From NCBI RefSeq assembly GCF_023701745.1, contig NZ_JAJOZB010000001.1, forward strand, positions 4,408,501 through 4,472,500: 64,000 nucleotides of DNA, in the 5' to 3' direction. A program made the position numbers and the translations under genes. Of the stretch, positions 50,833-59,003 are shown in pieces. Position 1 is the first letter of the stretch. Each line of letters starts with the position of its first letter. The stretch comes from Streptomyces sp. RKAG293. GTDB taxonomy: Bacteria; Actinomycetota; Actinomycetes; Streptomycetales; Streptomycetaceae. The notes under the pieces were generated by a model that was given only the letters and a program-made list of their open reading frames with translations, searched no databases and was not told where the DNA came from.

Positions 50833-51699
50833 ATGAGAGACCGAGAAGACGTCGGCCCGCCCGGCGGCGGTCGGCCGCGGACGGCGAAGGCGCGGGCCGG
50901 GGGCGCCTGGGACTCGGCGCTGTCGGCCGAGGAGTTCGCGGCGATCAAGGGCGTCGGGTTCGAGCCGGTCGGGCAGGTGCTCGGTACGGCCGTCTTCAAC
51001 ATCGGGTACGACGGCGGGTGGGGCTGCCCGGGCGCGTGGGGCGGCGGCGGTACGCGGGTGTCGTCCTCCGCGTGGGCGCCGTTCTCGCCGCTGGTGAAGG
51101 CGATGTACGCGGCGCGCAGGCTGGCGCTCTCCCGCGCGGTGGCCGAGTGCGGTGCGCTGGGCGGCGACGGGGTCGTCGGGGTGACGCTGCGGGTCGGCGC
51201 GTTCCCCGCGGGCGGGCTGGAGTTCACCGCGCTGGGCACAGCGGTGCGGGCCCGCTCGCGCAGCCGGCCGCGCCGGCCGTTCACGTCGCACCTGAGCGGC
51301 CAGGACTTCGCCAAGCTCCTGCACGCCGGATGGGTGCCCACCGGACTGGCCTTCGGCATCTCCATCGCGTCCCGGCACGACGACTGGCGCACCTCCCGCC
51401 GGGTCCGCTGGACCGCCGGGAACGAGGAGGTCGACGGCTACACCCAGCTGATCAACCACGCCCGCCACGACGCCCGGACGCAGCTGGCCCGCGAGGTGGT
51501 GTCGCACGGCGGCGACGGGGTGGTGGTCGACGGGATGGAACTGCGGGTGCGGGAGAGCGAGTGCTTCACGTACGGGAACACGCAGGATCACATCGCGGAG
51601 GCGGTCTTCGCCGGCACCTCCATCGCCAGGTTCGGGCGCGCGAAGCAGCCCGCCGGACCCAGGCCACTGACCATCATGAGACTGGAGCGGGAGCGCTGA
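50833..51699 (+). CDS. Protein with two YbjQ-like heavy-metal-binding domains (first copy)
   Basis: 288 residues from ATG 50833 (GTG 50818 is also possible). Two repeats of the YbjQ/UPF0145 pattern: a GFEPVGQVLGTAVFNIGY opening, ARRLALSRAVAECGALGGDGVVGVTL core and FTALGTAVR end, then GWVPTGLAFGISIASRHDD...ARHDARTQLAREVVSHGGDGVVVDGMELR...FAGTSIARF. Normal YbjQ proteins are single-domain, pentameric and about 100 residues. One base separates it from the next gene. Confidence 0.82.
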   Translation: MRDREDVGPPGGGRPRTAKARAGGAWDSALSAEEFAAIKGVGFEPVGQVLGTAVFNIGYDGGWGCPGAWGGGGTRVSSSAWAPFSPLVKAMYAARRLALSRAVAECGALGGDGVVGVTLRVGAFPAGGLEFTALGTAVRARSRSRPRRPFTSHLSGQDFAKLLHAGWVPTGLAFGISIASRHDDWRTSRRVRWTAGNEEVDGYTQLINHARHDARTQLAREVVSHGGDGVVVDGMELRVRESECFTYGNTQDHIAEAVFAGTSIARFGRAKQPAGPRPLTIMRLERER

Positions 51700-51700
51700 G

Positions 51701-52564
51701 ATGACTGAGTCGCCCAGACAGGACACGGCCGGGGACGCCGAGCGACTGGCCGCGGCGGGTGTGCCGGAGGACGCCATGCGGCGGCTCGCGCAGCTCCAGC
51801 CGGGGCAGAAGGGCTCGATCTTCACGTCGGACCTGACGGTGAACGAGTTCCTGCTGGTGCGCGAGGCCGGCTTCCGCCCGCTCGGTCTGGTCCTCGGCTC
51901 CTCCGTCTACCACGTCGGCATCCAGCTCGGCCGGTGGTCGAAGAACCAGGAACTGACCAAGCTGTCGCAGGCCATGTACCACGCGCGCGAGCTGGCGATG
52001 AGCCGGATGGAGGCGGAGGCGAGCGCGTTGGGGGCGGACGGGATCGTGGGGGTGCGGCTGGACATCGAGTTCAAGGAGTTCGGCTCGGACGTCGCCGAGT
52101 TCATCGCGATCGGCACGGCGGTGAAGGCGGACGGCGCGGACCCGGGGCCCGGCGGGACCTGGCTCAACAACAAGGGCAAGCCGTTCACCTCGGACCTGTC
52201 CGGCCAGGATTTCTGGACCCTGATCCGGGCCGGATACGCGCCGCTGGACATGGTCATGGGGTCGTGCGTCTATCACGTGGCGCACCAGCGCTTCGCGCAG
52301 GTGCTCAGCAACTCCGGCCGCAACGTCGAGATCGAGCCGTTCACCCAGGCGCTCTACGACGCGCGCGAGCTCGCGATGAGCCGGATGCAGGCGGAGGCCG
52401 AGGACCTGGACGCCGAGGGGATCGTGGCGGTCCAGCTGCGGCAGCACTCGCATACCTGGGGAGCGCACACCACCGAGTTCTTCGCGATCGGGACAGCGGT
52501 GCGGCCGCTGCGCGACGACCACGTCATCGACCGGCCGACCATGGTGCTGAGCCTCGATGCCTGA
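51701..52564 (+). CDS. Protein with two YbjQ-like heavy-metal-binding domains (second copy)
   Basis: 287 residues. The better-conserved double-domain protein: FTSDLTVNEFLLVREAGFRPLGLVLGSSVYHVG...ARELAMSRMEAEASALGADGIVGVRL...FIAIGTAVK, then the same order again (GYAPLDMVMGSCVYHVA, ARELAMSRMQAEAEDLDAEGIVAVQL, FFAIGTAVR). Clearly a tandem duplication and a paralogue of the preceding gene. Coupled to both neighbours. Confidence 0.88.
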   Translation: MTESPRQDTAGDAERLAAAGVPEDAMRRLAQLQPGQKGSIFTSDLTVNEFLLVREAGFRPLGLVLGSSVYHVGIQLGRWSKNQELTKLSQAMYHARELAMSRMEAEASALGADGIVGVRLDIEFKEFGSDVAEFIAIGTAVKADGADPGPGGTWLNNKGKPFTSDLSGQDFWTLIRAGYAPLDMVMGSCVYHVAHQRFAQVLSNSGRNVEIEPFTQALYDARELAMSRMQAEAEDLDAEGIVAVQLRQHSHTWGAHTTEFFAIGTAVRPLRDDHVIDRPTMVLSLDA

Positions 52565-52985
52565 GAATCCTGAGAACCCTGAGATTCCCGAGGTGCCTGA
52601 ACGGGAAGTGGAGTTGCTGGCCGCGGCGCTGCGCCGGGACAGCGCGGACCTGAACCTCTACGCCGAAGTGCTGTCGGTGAACCTGGTGGACTCGCTGCCG
52701 CCCGGCGCGGTGCAGGTCAAGCGCAAGCGCTCCGTCGCGGACCGGATGGCCGGGCGCGACGGGTCGGTCACCGGACTGGACGTCACCCTCGGGGAGCGCC
52801 GGCTCGCGCTGCGGGTGGACCGGGCCGTGGTGGTCGGGGAGATCTGCAAGGAGGTCCGCGGCATCGTGCTCTCGCGGCGCCAGGTGGGCCTGGACGAGTG
52901 GATCGACGCCCTGGCCCAGGCGCTGGCCGACGCCGCGGCCTCGAACGCCCGTGCCCGCGAGGCCGTCGAGCGCTTCCTGGCCTGA
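52557..52985 (+). CDS. Hypothetical protein, third gene of the YbjQ operon
   Basis: 142 residues, overlapping the preceding gene by eight bases. After a Pro-Glu-Asn repeat (MPENPENPEIPEVPE), ELLAAALRRDSADLNLYAEVLSVNLVDSLPPGAVQVKRKRS and CKEVRGIVLSRRQVGLDEWIDALAQALADAAASNARAREAVERFL. Helical; no known domain. Its constant coupling suggests it works with the YbjQ-like proteins. Confidence 0.78.
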   Translation: MPENPENPEIPEVPEREVELLAAALRRDSADLNLYAEVLSVNLVDSLPPGAVQVKRKRSVADRMAGRDGSVTGLDVTLGERRLALRVDRAVVVGEICKEVRGIVLSRRQVGLDEWIDALAQALADAAASNARAREAVERFLA

Positions 52986-53032
52986 CCGGCCTGACCGGCC
53001 TGCCCGGCCTCAGGCCTCACGGCTTCACGGCC

Positions 53033-53893
53033 TCACGTCGTGGCTTCGGCCTTCCGCAGGTGCTCCACACCGGCTTCATCGGTGCCGTCGGAGCTTCCGC
53101 CGAGTCGGTGGACCAGTACCCAGCGGCCTGTCTCGGGGAAGGCTCCGGCGAAGACGGAGGCATCGCGGGTCGCGCCGTTGTGCCATTTCAGCGGGCCGGC
53201 CGACTGCCATGACAGTGCGGGAGGACCCAGCGTCCGGTCCAGGAGCAGGCCGGTGAGCAGGCCGGCCGTGGCGCGCGGGGTGGCCCACATTCCTCCCGCG
53301 GGCAGGATCGCCCCGGTCATCGTCCACGGCGCCCGTTCCCGGCCGAACCACCCGGTGGCGCACAGGCGCCGGTCGGCGGGGGGCCGGGCCGTCACCTCGT
53401 GGACGCCGAGCGGGTCGAGCACGTGCTCCCGTACGAGCTCCTCGTAGGGCCGGCCGCCGGCGGCGACCAGTGCCGCACCGAGTACGGCGTAACCGAAGTT
53501 GGAGTACTCCTCCGCCTGCCCGGCGGGCCTGACGGTGAGCGAGTCGAGACGGCTCAGGAGCGCCGACAACGCGTCCTGGTCGAAGGGCGCGTACGGGTCT
53601 CCGCGTGACAGGCCGGGCGGCAGCCGGGGCAGACCCGAGGTGTGCTCGGCCAGCTGCCGCAGGGTGATTCCGGTGCCCGCCGGCACCCGGTTGAGCAGGC
53701 GCTCCACGGGATCGTCCAGGTCGAGCAGGCCGGCGGCGGTCATCCGCGCGAGCACTGTGCCGGTCAGGACCTTGGTGAACGAACCGATCTCCACGAACCG
53801 GTCCGGGTCGTGCCCGCCCTCGGCGAAGGGCGGAGCGCTGCTGCTCAACACGCAGGTGGGTATGGGGCGCACAGTGAGGGAAGTCCGTTTCAT
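53033..53893 (-). CDS. Serine hydrolase of the beta-lactamase / class C PBP family
   Basis: 286 residues. SxxK is SFTK (about residues 38-41), YxN is YSNFGYAVLG, and HTSGLP precedes it, the standard AmpC/EstB-type arrangement. No signal peptide is visible, so probably cytoplasmic esterase- or peptidase-like rather than a resistance enzyme. The N-terminus is short relative to the family and the ribosome site is weak; the start could be elsewhere. Confidence 0.85.
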   Translation of the reverse strand: MKRTSLTVRPIPTCVLSSSAPPFAEGGHDPDRFVEIGSFTKVLTGTVLARMTAAGLLDLDDPVERLLNRVPAGTGITLRQLAEHTSGLPRLPPGLSRGDPYAPFDQDALSALLSRLDSLTVRPAGQAEEYSNFGYAVLGAALVAAGGRPYEELVREHVLDPLGVHEVTARPPADRRLCATGWFGRERAPWTMTGAILPAGGMWATPRATAGLLTGLLLDRTLGPPALSWQSAGPLKWHNGATRDASVFAGAFPETGRWVLVHRLGGSSDGTDEAGVEHLRKAEATT

Positions 53894-54063
53894 GAACGCT
53901 GCGGGAACGGTCGCACTCGTGCTGTCCTACTCGCGCTGTCCTACTCGCGCTGTCGTGCTTTCGCTGTCGTGCGGGTCGCGTGGCTGAGGCCTGAATGAGG
54001 CCTTGTCAGGCTGTCCTCAAGAGAGCATAGATTGGCTCCAGTTGATCGTCAGGGGGGCGAGCC

Positions 54064-56748
54064 GTGGCAGGGCGGGATCTTCGAACGCTGTTCACCTCGA
54101 ACGACCGGAGCATCTCCGCGAATGAGGCGTTCACCAACCGGCAGGCGCAGTGGCAGGCGGTGACGACCTGCCTCGCGGAACACCTACGGCAGGTGAGCGG
54201 CACGGGCTTCGACGTGGAGGACCTGGAGAGTCCCCGCCGCAACGTCCTCGTCTTCCACGGTGTGGGCGGCATCGGGAAGTCCACGCTCTCCCGCAAGATC
54301 GAAGCATCGCTCACCCACAGCGAGCACCGCCCCGCGCAGTGGGACTCACCGTTCCACCCCGAGGAGCGGACGCTGCCCGTCCGTATCGACCTCGCGCGCT
54401 CCGCGGGCACGGACTTCGAGCGCATCATCCTCACCATCCGCCTCGCCGTCGCCGCGCTCGGCCGGCCGATGCCCGCCTTCGACCTGGCCCTGCGCCGCTA
54501 CTGGGAGCACAACCACCCGGGCGAGCCGATCGAGGACTATCTGCGCCGGGGCGGGCTGCTCAGCCGCTTCAGTGCCGCTGCCGCGCTGCCTCAACAGATG
54601 CAGTCGGCCCTGGGCGACGTCGCCCAGGCCCTGCTCCTGCCCGGCACCGTCGGCGGGGCACTCGGCCACGGGGTCGGCGCACTGGTCGGGGCGTTGCGTG
54701 AGCGGCGTCAGTCCGTGCGCGCCCTCGCCGGCTGTGCCCGGCTGGCCGACCTGCTGGAGGCGGAGCCCGACCTGGATGCCCTCAGCTTCTACCCGCACCT
54801 CCTCGCCTGGGACCTCGCCCAGCTCCCGGCGGACAAGAGCGCGGTGCCCGTGATCCTGCTGGACACCTTCGAGGACACCGGCGACCGCACCCACCGTGAC
54901 TTCGAGCTCCTGCTCCAGCGCATCGTGTGGCTGATGCCCAACGCGTTCTTCGTCGTCACCGGACGCAACCGCCTCCAGTGGGCGGAAACGGCCGTGGAAG
55001 GGCAACTCGACTGGGCCGGTCCGAACGCCTGGCCCGGCCTCGTCCCCGGCGACGCCGCGTATCCCCGGGCGGACGCGTCCGCCCGGCAGATCCTGATCGG
55101 CGACTTCTCCCGCGAGGACTGCGAGGACTACCTCGCCCGCAGGCTCAGCCGGGACGGGCGGCCGCTGATCGACGAACCGGTCCGCCGGATCATCGCCGAG
55201 CGCTCCCACGGGCTGCCCCTGCACCTGGATCTGTCGGTCATGCGCTACCTGGAAATCCGGCGCGGCGGCCGACAGCCGCACGTCGCGGACTTCGACCACG
55301 ACTTCCCCGCCCTGATCGCCCGCACGCTCAGCGATCTGACCGCCGAGGAGCGTCAGGTACTGCGGTCGGTGAGCCTGCTCAGCGCCTTCTCCGTGTCCCT
55401 GGCCACCGAGGTCGCCGGCATGGACCACGACGCGCCCGCCCTGCGGCTGACCGAGCGGCCCTTCATCCGGGAATCCGCCTCCGGCGTATGGCCCTTCCAT
55501 GTCCATGACCTCATCCGCTCCGCCATCCGCAACGCGGACGACGGCAGTGACGACCGCTGGTCGGAGCAGGACTGGCGGCGCGCGGCCCGGCGCGCCTTCC
55601 GCGCCCTGGGAGCGCAGTGGCGCCAGGATCCGCGACGCGACCGCGCCGTCCTGGTCGGCTGCCTCCAGCAGGGGTTGCTCCTCGCACGGGACTTCGACCT
55701 CGGACTGGACTGGCTCGCCGATGCCTCGTTCCAGTACGTGGCGGATTCCCTGTGGGAACCGCTCGCCTTCCCTGCCACGGGTGAAACCTCACTGAGCGGC
55801 CGGCAGAGTGCCGCGGACGCCCTGGTGGAAACGCTCAGCACCATCACCCGCCGCCATCTTGAGCACCGGGAACGTACGGCCGACCGGCTCACCGCCGTCC
55901 TGGCGTCGGGACGGCTCCCCGATGACCTGGTCGAACTGGCCACGTACTACCTGGCGAAGGCCCAGCGGGACATCGGCCTGACCGACGAGTCACGCCGGGG
56001 CATGCAGCGCGTCGCCTCCGGCGGAGGCCGGCTGGTCCTGGCCGCCGGACGCGGCCTGGCACATCTCAGCCGACTGTCCGGAGACTTCCCCGCAGCCGTG
56101 GAAGCCGCCGGGAGGCTGGGCTGGGAGGGGCGGAGCCGGCGCGTGCTGGGGGACGTGTGGTGGGTGCAGGGCGACATGGAACAGGCCGCTGCCGCCTACC
56201 TGGCCAACCGCGGCGAAGCGGAAGAGCACGGAGCGGCCGGCGAGACCGCGATGACCCAGGCCCATCTCGCCTTCGCCGTCGCGTTCGCCGACCCCCTCCG
56301 GGCCGACGATGAACTCGACCTGGCGACCCGGCTCCTGGCACCTCTCAGCCTTCGCTCCACCGAGATGACCGCTCGCATCGCCGCACTGGTACGCGACGCC
56401 GGGTACGCGGCGGACCTGCCGGACCGGGCCGCCGTTCTTCTCGTCGAGATCGATGTCTCCGGTATTTCCTACGCCGCGGCCAAACTCCAGCTGGCCCTGT
56501 GCTTCCACCATGCGGTTCTCGACGCCCGGGACGACCTCGCTTCCGGGATCGTCCGCCTGCGCGAACTGACGCGGAGCGGCGACTACACCTACTACGTCGA
56601 AATCGCACACTTCATGGCCGGTCTCCCGCTCCCCGCGCACACCGCGCGAGCCCGGTGGATCGACGGAGAGCAGCGAACCCGCGAACGCTGGCGCAGCCTG
56701 GTCGCGCTACGCCGCACCCACATCGGCACGGGACGGCCTCCGGCATGA
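54064..56748 (+). CDS. STAND-type P-loop NTPase with helical-repeat C-terminus
   Basis: 894 residues from GTG 54064 behind GGGGGCGAG. N-terminus VAGRDLRTLFTSNDRSISANEAFTNR, P-loop GVGGIGKST (66-74), Walker B VPVILLDTFED (near 267), then FFVVTGRNRLQW and a winged-helix stretch (LTAEERQVLRSVSLLSAFS). The C-terminal half is all-helical with TPR-like pairs (DLVELATYYLAKAQRDIGLTDESRRGMQRV and similar). The plan is that of AP-ATPase/NLR-like signalling proteins, but no effector domain is attached. Function unknown; could be regulatory or defensive. Confidence 0.8.
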   Translation: MAGRDLRTLFTSNDRSISANEAFTNRQAQWQAVTTCLAEHLRQVSGTGFDVEDLESPRRNVLVFHGVGGIGKSTLSRKIEASLTHSEHRPAQWDSPFHPEERTLPVRIDLARSAGTDFERIILTIRLAVAALGRPMPAFDLALRRYWEHNHPGEPIEDYLRRGGLLSRFSAAAALPQQMQSALGDVAQALLLPGTVGGALGHGVGALVGALRERRQSVRALAGCARLADLLEAEPDLDALSFYPHLLAWDLAQLPADKSAVPVILLDTFEDTGDRTHRDFELLLQRIVWLMPNAFFVVTGRNRLQWAETAVEGQLDWAGPNAWPGLVPGDAAYPRADASARQILIGDFSREDCEDYLARRLSRDGRPLIDEPVRRIIAERSHGLPLHLDLSVMRYLEIRRGGRQPHVADFDHDFPALIARTLSDLTAEERQVLRSVSLLSAFSVSLATEVAGMDHDAPALRLTERPFIRESASGVWPFHVHDLIRSAIRNADDGSDDRWSEQDWRRAARRAFRALGAQWRQDPRRDRAVLVGCLQQGLLLARDFDLGLDWLADASFQYVADSLWEPLAFPATGETSLSGRQSAADALVETLSTITRRHLEHRERTADRLTAVLASGRLPDDLVELATYYLAKAQRDIGLTDESRRGMQRVASGGGRLVLAAGRGLAHLSRLSGDFPAAVEAAGRLGWEGRSRRVLGDVWWVQGDMEQAAAAYLANRGEAEEHGAAGETAMTQAHLAFAVAFADPLRADDELDLATRLLAPLSLRSTEMTARIAALVRDAGYAADLPDRAAVLLVEIDVSGISYAAAKLQLALCFHHAVLDARDDLASGIVRLRELTRSGDYTYYVEIAHFMAGLPLPAHTARARWIDGEQRTRERWRSLVALRRTHIGTGRPPA

Positions 56749-56833
56749 CCCGCGACCCGCGACCCCGTACTCCGTAATCCGTGCCCCGTGGCCCGTGGCC
56801 TGTGACCCGCGTCGATGGGCAGCGCCATGCGTC

Positions 56834-56870
56834 GAAGGCCCCTGCCGGATGGTGTCCGGCCGGGGCCTTC
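56834..56870. terminator. Terminator between the STAND and carboxypeptidase genes
   Basis: 16-bp arms (GAAGGCCCCTGCCGGA and complement, one mismatch) with a 5-nt loop, between two convergent genes. Confidence 0.8.
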
Positions 56871-56959
56871 GTCGTGTGCCGCATCCCTACCGGCCGGATA
56901 CGCGGCGAACCGGTGACCGGTGAACCGTGAACCGGTTGATCAGCGAACCGGCGAACCGG

Positions 56960-58576
56960 TCAGGCGTGGCTCCTGGCCTCCGCCTCCTGCTGCAGGAGGC
57001 CGGCGATCCGGGCCACGTCGTTGCCGATGGCGAGGACTCCGTTGATGTCCGGGGCGGAGGCGCCGGTCATGGCGATGTAGAAGGTGTTCAGCTTTCCGTG
57101 GCCCGCGGCGAGGTAGCCGCCGAGGGTCCAGGCGCCGACGGTGGCCCGCTGGTTGACGGCGTCGAAGCCGGCGAAGGTGCCGGGCTTGCCCCATACCTTG
57201 CCCTTGCCCGGGCAGGTGGGGGATCCCTCGCAGACGGAGGTCAGCGAGCCGTCCACCCCGAGGATCGGCAGCGCCTCACGGAAGCGCTTCGCCTCCTCGG
57301 TCCCCTGCCAGTAGTGCAGGATCTCGTCCTCCACGCGCGGGGTGACCCGGTCGTTGGGGTTGCCGCCGCGGCCGTCGAGCATCTGGACCTGGGTCGGGTC
57401 GATGCCGGCCTGGCGCAGGAAGCTGTTGATCACGCCGAAGCCGTCCGCGCATGCGTGGCTGCCCGTCGAGACGGCCATCAGGCAGATCGTGAGGTTCGCC
57501 CCGAGGTTGTGGCTGACCTTGAAGATCAGCTTCGTGTACTCGGCGAAGATCGGCGAGACGTACGCGGCGACGCGCTGCGTGCCGGCGTAGGAACGCGGCA
57601 GCAGGCCGGACGGGTTCGGTCCTGTCGGGTGTGCGGTGACGGTGACCCCCGCCCTGGCGAGTGCCTCGATCAGCGCGGTGCGCCCGAACGCCGCCGGGTC
57701 CTGGACGGGGGAGATCCGCAGCTCCGGCTTCGCGCCGGCCGCGATCGTCCCCGACAGGCTGATGCGGGTGCCGTCCGGTGAGGCGTTGACCACGATGTTC
57801 GTCGTGCCGCCCGCCGCGACCGTCTTCACGGTCGACGTCACCTGGTAGGGCGCGACCTGGGGCCGCCAGCTGAGCTGCGCGGGACGGCCGGGGGTCGTCG
57901 CGGTGGTCAGCAGGTCGATGACGTTGTCGTTGATGATGAGCGGGGTCGGGAGCGGGTCCAGCTGCGGGGCGGAGGCGGTGGAGAAGATCCGGGAGTCGAT
58001 GGCGACGTCGCCCTGGACCTTGGTGAGGCCCGACCTGCGCACCTGTTGGGCGATCATGTCCAGGCCCGCGAGCGGGTTCTCGGGAGTGAGCGTGGCGCCC
58101 GGAACGTCGTTCGCATAGGTGTGGTCGATCGGGGTGTAGGCGACGGAGCCGTCCGGCTTCGTCCGGCCGCCCATGGTGAGGTCGCCCTGGGCGACCAGCG
58201 CCAGCGAGCCGTTCAGGACGCTGCCGGTCCGGCGGCCGAGAGCCTGCACCGGGGTGGTGAATCGGTGCTCGCCGCCCAGCGCGTGCCAGGCGCTCGACAC
58301 GCTGACCAGCTTGCCCGTCGAACCGGGGATGAAGAACTGGTCCGGGTACTGCGAGTGGACGACGCGTCCGGTCGAGCCCTCGACCTCGAGCAGGCCCCAC
58401 TGGGCGTGCTCATAGGCGGGCTTGTCCATGATCGCCCTGATCTCCGGGCTGAGGTCGTCATGGTGCGCGGGTACCGGGCCCGCCGCACCGACCGTCGCGA
58501 CCGTGGCCATCATCGTGGCCGTCACCGTGGTGACGATGCCGGCCCAGGTACGTCGGCCTCGCGGAATCGATCTCAT
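56960..58576 (-). CDS. dacB: D-alanyl-D-alanine carboxypeptidase / endopeptidase (PBP4, DacB type)
   Basis: 538 residues from ATG 58576 behind GGAGGG. Signal peptide (TWAGIVTTVTATMMATVATVGAAG), then the S13-family serine site FIPGSTGKLVSV (STGK), SHNLGAN (SxN) and KPGTFAG in place of KTG. A large inserted domain between SxxK and SxN (residues about 130-340) is characteristic of PBP4-type enzymes. It trims peptidoglycan stem peptides outside the cell. Pro for Thr in the third motif is a departure worth noting; activity is uncertain. Confidence 0.88.
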   Translation of the reverse strand: MRSIPRGRRTWAGIVTTVTATMMATVATVGAAGPVPAHHDDLSPEIRAIMDKPAYEHAQWGLLEVEGSTGRVVHSQYPDQFFIPGSTGKLVSVSSAWHALGGEHRFTTPVQALGRRTGSVLNGSLALVAQGDLTMGGRTKPDGSVAYTPIDHTYANDVPGATLTPENPLAGLDMIAQQVRRSGLTKVQGDVAIDSRIFSTASAPQLDPLPTPLIINDNVIDLLTTATTPGRPAQLSWRPQVAPYQVTSTVKTVAAGGTTNIVVNASPDGTRISLSGTIAAGAKPELRISPVQDPAAFGRTALIEALARAGVTVTAHPTGPNPSGLLPRSYAGTQRVAAYVSPIFAEYTKLIFKVSHNLGANLTICLMAVSTGSHACADGFGVINSFLRQAGIDPTQVQMLDGRGGNPNDRVTPRVEDEILHYWQGTEEAKRFREALPILGVDGSLTSVCEGSPTCPGKGKVWGKPGTFAGFDAVNQRATVGAWTLGGYLAAGHGKLNTFYIAMTGASAPDINGVLAIGNDVARIAGLLQQEAEARSHA

Positions 58577-58837
58577 GAACCCTCCAGTGCAGGGCCGGCG
58601 CACCAGCCAATTCTGACGGTTGATCAGTTGAGCAGCACCGGGAGGCATACCGTGCGGAGGCCGGTCGTCGAACGTTGCAGCGAGCTGTTCACCCGCTTGC
58701 GCGGTGTTATTACCAGCGTTAATGACAGCGTTATTGCCGGCGCGGGATTCCTGCGGGTACGGCCGCCCGTGCGATCCGTACGATCCATGCGGTCCATGAC
58801 CAGCCGTATGCGACCGTGATCGGCCGGACAGGCGGCC
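58577..58837. other. Upstream region of the carboxypeptidase gene
   Basis: 261 bases, no gene. Contains TAATGACAGCGTTATTGCCGGCG and other AT-rich pieces likely to be promoter; no clear operator. Confidence 0.45.
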
Positions 58838-59003
58838 CTAGGGTCTGTCGTCTGGATCTCCGTGGGGGAAGGAGCGGTGTCCGGTGCGTGCAGCTGCAAG
58901 GCGGAGGAGGGAGGCGACGCGGAGCGTCGTCGACCGACGACAACGCGGCAGATGTGCGTGCTGGACACCGCGACGCCGCGGAGATCCAGACGACAGGCCC
59001 TAG
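58838..59003. mobile_element. MITE-like element with 25-bp terminal inverted repeats
   Basis: 166 bp. Arms 58838-58862 (CTAGGGTCTGTCGTCTGGAT...) and 58979-59003 are reverse complements with one mismatch, bounded by CTAG. No gene inside. CTAG-type ends suggest mobilisation by an IS5-like transposase. The right end provides the TAG stop of the neighbouring phosphatase gene. Confidence 0.75.
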
